From positions 868,001 to 932,000 of the forward strand of contig JBAJFG010000591.1 of the NCBI GenBank assembly GCA_037903475.1: 64,000 nt of DNA, read 5' to 3'. The position numbers were made by a program, and so were the translations under genes. The notes under the pieces are model-generated. The model had not been told where the DNA came from and did not search any database. It was given only the letters and a program-made list of their open reading frames with translations. Below are positions 54,556 to 64,000 of this stretch, piece by piece. Source of the DNA: Ancylostoma caninum. Taxonomy: Eukaryota; Nematoda; Chromadorea; Rhabditida; Ancylostomatidae. Each line of letters begins with the position of its first letter. Position 1 is the stretch's first letter.

Positions 54556-57500
54556 TTGAATACTATCCTCTATACATCTGAAACCTCATAATTCGTCTCA
54601 TTCATGTGGCGATCGCGCCGATTACCGGTAAAGTCTGCGCATACTCTTAGCTCTATGGTTGGGCAAAAGATCCTTGGGTGTCGTATGGCAAGGAATGGAA
54701 AACTGAAGAGATAAGGGACCACAACTGTTCGCAATGATAGCAACAGCACTGTTTTGTTGATGCACAGAACGTCGCTGAACGCTGTTCTGCATAGGAAAAG
54801 CCCTGCGGAAGTCCTCTTGAAATGACTCCTACGGACCGAGCTTACATCAGTATACTGGCGGTGACACGAGCGCAGCCGAAAGCAGGCTGAAGCTCACTTC
54901 AAACGGAAACATAGTGCAAAAGGACGTAATCTCCTGAAAAGGAGAGCAAGTGATGATTGAATCGTCTTCAAAAAAAAAAAAGAGGACCATCTAACCCGCA
55001 CTTCTTTGATGGCCTTCATATAGGACGGGTAAAGGCGACTATGTAGAAAGAACACACAAATGACAATGAGATTACCACCCTAAACAAATGTGATTACGAC
55101 GGAGCAGAAACATTTCAGCCATGCACGAGGTTCCTTTTCTTTAAAAAATTCCAGGTATATGAACAGTGCAAAAGCGTTTTATAGGATCGGATCGATTTTT
55201 TGATGATGAAAAATCACATTAAGATTTATTTGATGGCGAAGAACCAACGTTGTCTTTACTATATAATATTATTTGCGATTAACTTAGCTCGAATCGCAGC
55301 GGTTTTCGGTCTAGCACAAATTTTCAAACATGCGTGCGTTTCTCCCAAAAAATATACCCATGCAACATGTGGAGCTATTTCGCCCTCTCCTAGGCAATTA
55401 TTCAAAATAAGTTGTAATATATCAAGCGACTTATGCTGCTCATTGAGTGGTGGTGCAAAGAACTGATTAATTGATGAAATTACATGAGATCGCTGCGCTC
55501 GCTGCCTATAAATCAGCTCTTCAAAAAGCAGGGTTTGCGTGGAAGAAATATCAATCTCATCGTTAAATGTGCACGTCGGAATGCTGGAGGTGCTACCGAA
55601 GCGAAGCAGTAATCTGCGAGCAGGGTTGGGTTAACCTGTACCAATAATAAGTTCATCCCCTTCCAGGCAATCAATGTAGCCTGAGGGTCAGTTTTTGGCA
55701 GTTATTTTCGCATAGAAAGAGGAGAAAAGCAGCCACAGCTAAAGCAGGCCTGTTCGACTCACTATATACTGGCCCCCGGATGTACCGCAGAAAATATGGG
55801 TAATTCCATACAAATGGGTTAACCATGGGTAGCAGATGGGTATGAGCAACGTCGCTTATGGATAAACATGTTGTTCGCTGTTAGGTAAAGAGTAGACTTT
55901 TGTTCCTGACACGTATACCATGCGTAATCTCAATGATGCATCCGTGCACTGGTGAAGTCTCGGTATATACAGTTATGCCTACCACGACCTTGGCAATCAC
56001 AGCCAGTAAAAAAAGACGTAACATTTGCTTGGAGAGAGGAAAAAACAGAGAAACAAAAAGAAATAATGAGGGACACAGTGGAAGGAGGTAGAAGAAGCGA
56101 TACGAACTAAGTGCATAGGTAAAATGATCTGATAATTAATCTTTTGATGAGAATAGAATCTACACAGATACGGAGTGCTACCCTTACCTAAAATAGCACA
56201 GAAGTTGATCAGGGGGTTATTCTCACCACAGACCTCTAAAATGTTAAAAAAAAGCACTCAGGCGGAGGGAAAAGTTAGGAAGGGACGTTTTGCTGAGACT
56301 GCATAAAGTACTAAACATCAACGTATACCGACGAAATATGCAGAACTTTTGACAGAAAAAGCAGAATTGTGGAAGAAAATGTGAATTGTGTCCAGAAATT
56401 AAAAAATAGAGTTGAATGAAAAAGTGAAGATAATGAACTACTCCGAACTTTTCCACCTAGGTTGTTAGTCCAGTAGGCAACGAGTACTGAATCAGCAGTA
56501 GAGATAAGGAAAAAAAGGACAGCTAACGAAGAATAGGGACGTGAGGTTGAAAAAATCCAGGAAAACCTGAATAGATTTTTTTCTCCCTTAAGCTAGAGGA
56601 AAGAAGAGTGGATCCGGAATCTGTGCGCTTTACTGGAAGGCTGAACTATTACAATATGAAAACAGATCTGTTAAAGAGTAGAAACGTAAGAGCAGAAACG
56701 TAACTCAATTGTGGAGAACAACTGCCCACAAAATGTAAACTTGTAACAAAAAACTCAGCTGGACGTTGCCATGGAAATATGCACTGAGCAGGCAAGGACC
56801 GGCCAGAGATCAAATGAATAATCCGCTCAAAGGCATGATCCTTAGGAAAGCATTTTGACTAAAAAAAGTTGCCAAAATTCAAATGAGGAGAATAAGTGTG
56901 GCACGTTCAAGTCGGGAGAACCTGTAGAAAGCATTCTCAAAAAGAAAAAAAAAACTCAAAAAAATCTTGAAGGAGGAGAAAGGAAAAGTCGCTGCCACGG
57001 AATATTCGCAAGAATTAATGTCCGAATCCTAGCTAATAGGTTCCATTCTCGCGATCGTGGGCAATGGAGTGATGAATACACTGGATCGTCTATACACATA
57101 AGCACAACAACGCTAATACAATCGCCCTTATTCCCATACATCCACAATAACATCTGTGTCCAAGTTCATTTACGGTATACTGTACGCAATGGCATCTGAG
57201 ACCCCTACGTCCGGATACACTCTGAGAAAATTCATGGACGAGTTTTGGAGGAGAGTAGCGGTTGCTGGAACGAGCATGGCTACCATGAGATACTGTGCAC
57301 AGCTCGAAAACTATATATAGAGGGAACTGGTGAAGAATGATAATATCAGAGGAGAAACGCTCACACGCACTACAGATCGAAGAAGGATGTGTCCATCTAC
57401 AGGAGGAGCAGAATAGGGGGGAGGGAGCAATTGGAGTGACAATAGTTTCGAAAGGTCCTTTTGATAAATTAGCATTGCAGCTGAGAACGAAGGAGGCAGG

Positions 57501-58076
57501 TCGTGTTTAGACATAATCAACAGGAGCGAATATGTAAAGCTGGTCAAGCTAACGCAGAGATGACTGTGTCATTATTCTGGCATGGAAGACAACCACTCAA
57601 CTATCGTCGCCTTCTATCGCTCCGAAAAGGAGCCATTCAAATTTTTCCAGGAGCTGAAAATTATTGGAGCTGGCTAGAGCCAGGCACATTGGGCAATCAA
57701 AAGATACCCGGAACTGTTTCTTCAACAAAACATTATCTCTATGTCAAAAGGAGGACTGTTCGCATTGCAGCCATCGCCGGAACATTGAGGGCAGGGCCCG
57801 GTACGAGGTCTTCCCCGGGCCAAAATCAAAACGAAGCCCCCTTTGAAAAACCCAAATTTTACGAAGCCCCATTTGAACATGCAAACGAAAGGAAAACGTT
57901 AACCCACTCTAAAAACAGCTCATGGTGGGGCACGAGATCATAGTGCAAACTACAATCCGAGGAACGTAAAGGCTCAATACTCTGATTCTGAAGCAAAAAA
58001 AAAACTGAAAAAGGAATAGATTCGAAGAAAAACCTTTAATCCGAAAAGGAACGGATTGAAAAGTTGGGCAGACCAA

Positions 58077-58514
58077 AGGGCAATTTATACTAGATGCGTG
58101 CGTTTGACGAGCGTGCGTCTATATGATGAAGGATAGGGCCAGTCGCATCGCTGACACGGCTCAGGGACATGCGTTTAGACGCTATTTATAGTTGATGAGC
58201 GTCAAATCTGACGCGTCGGCCTGAAAGTTCACGAAGTTTCCGCGATGTGTCGATGCGGCGAAGATTAGAACGCAGTTTGTTCGCGGCAAAGCCAGGAACA
58301 TTGGCATCCTGCCGCGCATTCTCTTCCCCTCTTCGTTTTGCATTGTGCATCGCCGCGTCAAATTTGACGCGCATCAACCATAAATACCGCCTTACGGCCT
58401 CGAGGCGGCCGTACATTCTTTTCATTGAGGATGTACATGCCGAACGGTCCTCATGGACGATCCTTCACAAGTTGATGCGTGCGTCTGACGCACGCAGCTG
58501 GTGTAAATTACCCT
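58077..58514. mobile_element. MITE, full copy 3, carrying another MITE
   Basis: The ends AGGGCAATTTATACTAGATG and GTGTAAATTACCCT match the family. It is about 200 bp longer than its sisters because of the insertion at 58,180-58,389. The flanks lack an obvious duplication. Confidence 0.75.
58180..58389. mobile_element. Second MITE nested in copy 3
   Basis: The ends are GCTATTTATAGTTGATGAGC then GTCAAATCTGACGCG, and the complement of GGTATTTATGGTTGATGCGC then GTCAAATTTGACGCG. The inverted arms are about 35 bp. The boundaries are confirmed because sister copies at 51,651 and 52,413 lack this piece. Confidence 0.7.
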
Positions 58515-59615
58515 ATAAACGATGATGGAAGGAAATGGAACGGCCACTGGAACGTGTGAGGATGAACAGGTGATTCTTGTTACAAGAGAGAACGCGTTGA
58601 AACTAGTCCGCGGCGTCGTTCGATTGGAGCACATATTCTACAGGCTTGGACTCCGTAGGATTCCAAGGATTCCTGCGCAATGTAAACGCAACGGAATGAT
58701 TTGATTTCTTCAGTAACAAAAGAACTAAAGGGGTGCTACAAGTGTTCACTGCGAAAGCACGAAAACTATGTGAAATAAAAAAGTGTATGCTCATTAGTTA
58801 TTTTGAACGCCAAATTACCTCAAGTTAGCAACACTCCTAGAACTCGCATGAATCCCATACTTCATGGATCGAATCCATCAGGTGCTTGAACGATGAAGCG
58901 GACCTTGGAGAAAAAGTGTATGCTACAAAAGTCCAAAAATTATGTGAACTAAAAAAGTGTATGCTCAGTATGTGAATTAGGTCGCCCTGGGCGACCTGGA
59001 GGGCGACCTGGGGTCTCCCTCACATATATTTTTTGCGCCGTACATCGGTTCTGGCAACACTGAGCATACAGTTGTATTGCCCCCTTAGATCTCACCATAC
59101 TCCAATTTTCGAGCCCAATCTTAAAGTCTGGACTTCGCAGCAGCTCCACGAAATTTCCGGAAAAGGGTTTTTCGCGTATATCTTTCGTGCGGTACATAAG
59201 TTTTGATCGTCCGTTCAAACAGCTGTAGTGTTCCCTTAGTTCTTTTGTTAGTGAAGATATCATGTCATTTGGTTGCGTTTAGACTGCGCAGGAATTCTTA
59301 AATCCTACGGTGTATGTAGAATATGTGCTCCAATCGGAATACTTGGACCGGACAGTCGCCTGGCCGCTCAAAGAGCGAACAGCCTCGTTGCAGGCCGTTT
59401 TTCGGCATCGGTCGCCCCTGTTGCGCAGCTCAAAGCACGAGCACGCTCAATGATGAGGTCACTTAACTTATTTAATGCCCCTACCTCGCCTGATGAACGT
59501 GATGCTTCCCTTAGAAGCAACACACGCAATCTTTTCCAGTACGAAGCCCCCCTTTGCCTTTCGGGCCTTTTACGAAGCCCAGCTTGCCCCCGGGGAGACC
59601 TGTGCTGGGGCCTGA

Positions 59616-60440
59616 TTGAGGGAACGATTGCAGAGAAATTGTCGGCAAAGTTCCAGAAAATTCTCGGAATGTACTGGGATTTTGGGGTGCACTGTCATGA
59701 GGACTACGAAAAACCTAAAGCATAAACCGCTCCAACTGTGCAATGCTCAGGAATTGTCGGAAGCTCGGAAGGAAAACAAGCTTACGAGATCCAGGTTGCT
59801 ACTCAAGCGGTCTGCGAATGGTGAACTGTAAAACACGGTTTTCCCCGTGGAAAACATTAAAAAAATTTTCACGGTGCAGCAAGTTTTGAATGAGCAGAAT
59901 GACAGGGTATGGTTGAAGAGGGAAGGCTGTGTCACTCCGAGCCTGTGTAAGGTCACTTGCAAGAAGGGCCCTTCATCATCAACGGTCTGGGCCAGAATCA
60001 CCGAGTCAGTACTATCTCCGCTGTTTTTTTTTTTTTGGAAATGGAAGCAAAATGAACGAAGAACTGAAGTAATATCTGGTTCTGGAAACGCATGCGAAGC
60101 CGTGGAGCGAAAAGCATCTTGAGAATTTAATGTGGATACTACAACAATCGGCCCAGAGATGGCTTCGAAACGATGTGTCGGACTTCATATCCCCAATGCA
60201 ATGGCCAGCCAAATCTCCAGGCCTGAACCCAATGAATTTTACCTTTTTACCATGTGGCCCATTTTGGAGTCAGAGACCTGTTCTACACCAGAAGCTAGCT
60301 TTGAGTCTTGTGATTGCGTGGTTCAAGACTTCTCGAGGCACTATGCGGGCAGGCTGTCAAGATTTCAAAAGGGGATTGTCGGCTGTGATCGAAGCCCGTT
60401 GCCGTTTTGAGAATTTTTACCAGATTGCTGTTGTTGACAT
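59616..60440 (+). pseudogene. mariner/Tc1-family transposase remnant
   Basis: Frame-shifting plus-strand fragments in order: LCNAQELSEARKENKLTRSR with LLLKR (59,735-59,815), FTVQQVLNEQNDRVWLKREG (59,865-59,935), VWARITESVLSPLFF and QWPAKSPGLNPMNF (60,199-60,240), the conserved WPxxSPDLNPxDF block with D changed to G and D to N. PILESE and IEARCRFEN follow. Catalytic Asp residues are lost and several frameshifts exist, so it is dead. Confidence 0.75.
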
Positions 60441-60495
60441 TGTTTTCTTCAACAACGACCAAAGACTCTCAAAAAAAAGTACCTGGAAAATATTA

Positions 60496-61368
60496 GGTTG
60501 AGGAATTATAAATGTCCGCTGCATTCGCTTTCTTTTCCTCCTCTATTTTCCACAGTGTCACTATTTTTGGGAGGACATGTGCGTTCATATGAAAGAATGC
60601 TTCATGGCGCTTCAGAAAGTATATGATTTGTCTGGTATCCTCCAATTTTTTTAGTTTCGAAAAATTATTTTAATTGGTAGCACACCTACTCAAGGCGGAC
60701 ATAGTAAGTGCGCGAGCCGCCATTGGCCGAATCTGCCGTGTGAGGAGTCGCCACTCTTTGAAACCGTTATAGTGTCGGATAATAGAAGAGTGTGCCCTGA
60801 ACATGCAGACAAAAAACCATTCCTGCTCAGCGGCGCACAGCGGCCTATTCCGTCACGTAAACCCGACAGCCAAGGATGGAAGGTGACACTGCGTTTGGGG
60901 TAAGATATTGAAGGAACGTCCCATTCAAGGAGGATGATTAGTAGTCAAAAGTTTAGTGCTGATCCCTCTGCGCAACATTTGGACCACTTGGACCAATGAC
61001 TCCATCGAAATGGTATAAGAACAGCGGCTACAAAACTTATCCACGACATGGTCAGAACGACACATCGTGAAAATGACCTAGAAGAGAACCAAAAAATAAG
61101 AATGGGATACCCTACCCCACCCGCCTCCTAGTACAGGATTGGCACTATAAGACCTAAAGCTGCCTAAAGTAGAGCTAAAATTTGGGTGGGTCGCTACGCC
61201 GGCTCAAAGCTCTACGATTTTGTCACGGAGGGCACTCGTCCATTTCATGGAGGAAGTAGAAGGGTCATGCAACAATCTGGGAAATACCCCTTAGATGGAG
61301 TTCTTGTAATTTTGTCGTGGTAGCGTTTTTAATTTGAAGGTCAAACGGACATTTATAATTTCTCAACC
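60496..61368. mobile_element. mariner-type element between TTAGGTTGAG inverted ends
   Basis: TTAGGTTGAGGAATTATAAA, then TGTCCG (60,493-60,518), is complemented by CGGACATTTATAATTTCTCA, then ACCTAA (61,346-61,371). TA borders each end. The 870-bp interior has no recognisable transposase. The adjoining pseudogene to the left lies outside these ends, so the two are separate or rearranged. Confidence 0.65.
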
Positions 61369-61762
61369 TAATAGTAAGAATGTTGTTTGTCACTTCAATT
61401 GGACCATCCTGTGAGAGTCTAAACTACCGTACATGTTATATAATACATAAGACTCGCAGAGAACAGAAGCAGTATATGGCTAATTTGAGTGCGTGCGCGC
61501 ATGCGTGCGTCTTTCGTCCAATATTTTCTGTTTTTTTTTCTTAGTTTGCTATGTTGTTCTTGTATAGTTAATATTATAACTTATTTTTCACAGGCACATA
61601 TTACAGTATCTTCACTATTTCAGTCTATATCTCAGCTTAACATATTTTTCACTATACTAGCGCCCCTTCGGGACGCTAGAAAGTGGGGTGGGGCAGCCAC
61701 TTGAGGTATGTGCAAAAGTACCACACATGCGAAATGCTTAGAAAATTAGCAAATAAGCAAAA

Positions 61763-62087
61763 TTAATCATTAACTGAGCTCAAATACAAAATCGTTCCTA
61801 TGAGTTGAGTATATTCTACGGGCCTGGCCGCCTCGTCAGGCTTCGAGTCTTCTCGCGATCCTAGCCTTCCTTGCAAATTTTTAATCACGCACCTGCATGT
61901 AAAGCTAATTTCCGATGCGATGATACTACCTACTTTTTTGTCACATTTCTTACATGCCTATGGGCCAGTTATGAGCGGCCACTTTCAACTCTGCGCAGGA
62001 GTATTTCTCACATGGCTTTAGTACCTGTGAACAACACAGTGTAACTAATGCCATGCAAATGATCACCTGAAATGATTCAAGCTTCAT
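61763..62087 (-). CDS. Putative small secreted Cys-containing protein (2 exons)
   Basis: Exon 1 is 62,087-61,954 (ATG at 62,087; donor GTAAGA). Exon 2 is 61,892-61,763 (acceptor ACATGCAG; stop TAA). Phases match, giving 87 residues. A hydrophobic start (FQVIICMALVTLCC) is a likely signal peptide cleaved near residues 20-22. The mature part has PCEKYSCAEL, then a Cys at 46 and CVIKNLQGRLGSREDSKPDE, so three cysteines. TATCTCAG just before the ATG could be a spliced-leader acceptor. I do not recognise the family; small secreted proteins of this kind are common in parasitic nematodes. A third exon replacing the last 20 residues is possible. A related minisatellite begins just upstream. Confidence 0.5.
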
Positions 62088-62194
62088 GTTGCTGAGATAG
62101 TCGAACTGATGAGCTTCTGCTCCAATGTACAGGGAGGAAGAAGAGGGGGTCGACTGAGACACAAATGAGCGAGTAGCGTGCCCCTACTCCATCG

Positions 62195-62650
62195 TTAGAC
62201 GTGCATCTTGATGTTTTCCCCACTATTGGGCCATGGCGGACCCATTCTCCATCCGTGGACACGTATCCTAGCATTTTCCCCACTAATGGGAACCATGCGG
62301 ACCCATTCTCCATCCGTGGACACGTATCCTGGCATTTTCCCCACTAATGAGAACCATGCCGACTCACTCTCTTTTTGTGCACCCGTATCCAGGCGCTTTC
62401 CCCACTTTTAGGCCAGGGAAGACCCATTCTCCCTTCATGGATCTCTATCCTGGCATTCTCCCCACTATTGGGCCACGGCGGACCCAATTCCAATCCGTGG
62501 ACTCGTTCCCTGCCATTTCCCCACTAAAGGGCTCCTGCGGACCCAGTCTCCATCGATGGACCCGTATCCTGCCGTTTTCTCCACTATTGGGCCACCCTTT
62601 CTCGATCGGCGGACACCCATCCTGATGTTTTTGTGAACTACGGGGCTCCG
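62195..62650 (+). repeat. 60-bp minisatellite, about 7 units, related to the 59-bp array
   Basis: The unit reads CCCCACTATTGGGCCATGGC, GGACCCATTCTCCATCCGTG, GACACGTATCCTGGCATTTT (60 bp). Block order (GGC, TTTCCCCACT, TTGG, GGCG-ACCC, CCGT, GGAC, CG, TCC) matches the 29.8-32.2-kb unit at lower identity. It is immediately upstream of the putative secreted-protein gene, reading away from it. Confidence 0.85.
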
Positions 62651-62654
62651 GCAC

Positions 62655-64000
62655 ATCAGTCCGTCATCATTGCACCAGCACTCTTTATAAATATCTTGAA
62701 AAAAATGGAAGAAAGTTAGGAAATACTTAGAAAGTTTGATCGGTTGCACAACTGGTTCTAGAAAATGTCACAACAGCTTATAATGACGTGTTCTTCGTTC
62801 GCTCATCCTGTGTATATGATTATACTGCCCTTCTTAAAAACAGATCCTCAACCTGCATAACCCCATGGGACCTCAACAATGAGAGGAGCGCAAAGAGCAC
62901 ATCATACATAAGTAAACCGAGTGAATCCTATCGCTACGGCTTCCACTCATCCTTTCGAAGTGATTCACGTTCAGCATTCCAAGATTGAGTGTAGTTATGG
63001 ACAAAGCTCCACCAGAGGGGCTACTCTGCTCCGTACATTGCTGCTATGCATCGTCAAATCGTTGTAAACACTGTCTCGCCTGGAGGGCTCGAGACCGCTA
63101 GCTAGCTGCTGGTCCCGCCGCGAAATCCCGAATGCACCTGACTTCGACCACGTCTATGCACCTATGACGAAACATCGGCCGAATGCCCCGTCAGCTGCGC
63201 ATCCTCGCGAGCCACACTCTATAATCGAGCCTCGCGGCTAAATCATGCGATCACGTGCTATTCCCCCTACGCCTGCGCTCTAGAAAATTTTGTTGCACTA
63301 CCATGATTTATATAAGAGGATATGCTGCAGTTTCTGGAAACTGTGGGAATTTCTGGCAGAATATGTAACCCCTCCTCGAGCAAAAAAATGGCCAAACGGC
63401 CGTGCGCATCAGAAATTTGGGAGAAATAGGAAGAACAAAATAAAAAGATAAAAGTTTAGACCTAGTGAAAAAAAGAACTGAGAAGGAACAAGAACCGAGC
63501 GGTGACAACGTTATTTTCCAGTGAAAACATCGCATAAGGCCTCATCCAACAATAGCTCACAACTGGGATAAAATGAATGAAAAATGTAATGAATAATCTT
63601 TCTAAAGGTGCAATCATCCTCAAAAACTAACTGAGAGGAGTTTCTGTCTTTCCTCTGACGCACTCATCACTTTCCCAACCCAACATTTTAGAATGCTGTG
63701 AGTATGTAATTTCGTCACACATCGCAACCTTCAACGTCACGGTTTTGGCCATTGAAGCTGAAAGCTAACGTCATCACGTCTATTCCGTATTTCAGTGATG
63801 TCATGCCTCTCGACCTCTACAATTTCGATGCGCTCTGCTTTCTAGAGCTTGCGTTGCCTTCCTAATGACGCTCCATAACGACGACATCGCCCTAACATTG
63901 GTTTTCAAGGATAACGCGGAGCCTTCCTACAGAATCCTCACAGATCACGCTAGTTCTACAATTGAGCTGGACAGAAAGACATCCCAGGGCTCATTCACTC
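62655..64000. other. No recognised feature at right edge
   Basis: Open frames up to 75 codons with no splice or family support. Confidence 0.4.

Noticed and set aside
59273..59725. 150-codon plus-strand frame
   Set aside because: No recognisable domain; it overlaps the start of the decayed transposase in another frame and looks like chance.

Overview
This window is nuclear DNA from an animal, most likely a clade V (strongylid, hookworm-like) nematode. Three things point there: short 50-70 bp introns with TTTTCAG-type acceptors, acceptor-like sites just upstream of start codons as expected for spliced-leader genes, and an RTE-type retrotransposon protein that I recognise as typical of hookworm genomes. 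The assignment rests on recognition, not on a search. The DNA is gene-poor and transposon-rich.

Host genes, all on the minus strand. (1) A 13-exon FLVCR/SLC49-type major-facilitator transporter runs from about 39,280 down to 24,430. Its exons were assembled by hand from splice sites, with phases matching at every junction. (2) A small five-exon gene at 22,200-16,272 encodes a 134-residue lysine/glutamate-rich protein ending in a CaaX-type prenylation motif (CCVLL). (3) A two-exon gene at 62,087-61,763 encodes an 87-residue putative secreted peptide. About 22 kb (39.3-61.7 kb) has no host gene I can defend.

Mobile DNA, left to right: a hairpin abutting two head-to-tail non-autonomous Helitrons (1.1-3.7 kb); a TTAA-flanked piggyBac-like MITE (4.1 kb); a 5'-truncated CR1/Jockey-type reverse transcriptase (5.8-7.9 kb); a mariner-like element carrying a nested tRNA-derived SINE (8.2-9.7 kb); a foldback element with tRNA-like sequence in both arms (10.5-11.6 kb); a pair of about 350-bp direct repeats bracketing a broken DNA2/NAM7-type helicase, one copy interrupted by a hAT-like element (11.8-15.5 kb); an apparently intact RTE retrotransposon with a 13-bp target duplication, inserted in intron 1 of the CaaX gene (18.15-21.4 kb); further inverted-repeat elements in transporter introns; a five-copy MITE family (26.9, 51.2, 51.7, 52.4 and 58.1 kb); a 1.2-kb inverted-repeat element inside an older repeat (48.4-49.6 kb); and mariner/Tc1 remnants (59.6-61.4 kb).

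Tandem repeats: a 2.4-kb array of about 59-bp units lies inside the 6.2-kb intron of the transporter. A related 60-bp array lies at 62.2-62.65 kb, and a fragment of the same unit, in the other orientation, sits at the left edge. This dispersed minisatellite family is the most unusual structure in the window. A plain AATG microsatellite is at 42.9-43.2 kb. I found no operon, CRISPR array, rRNA gene or convincing functional tRNA.
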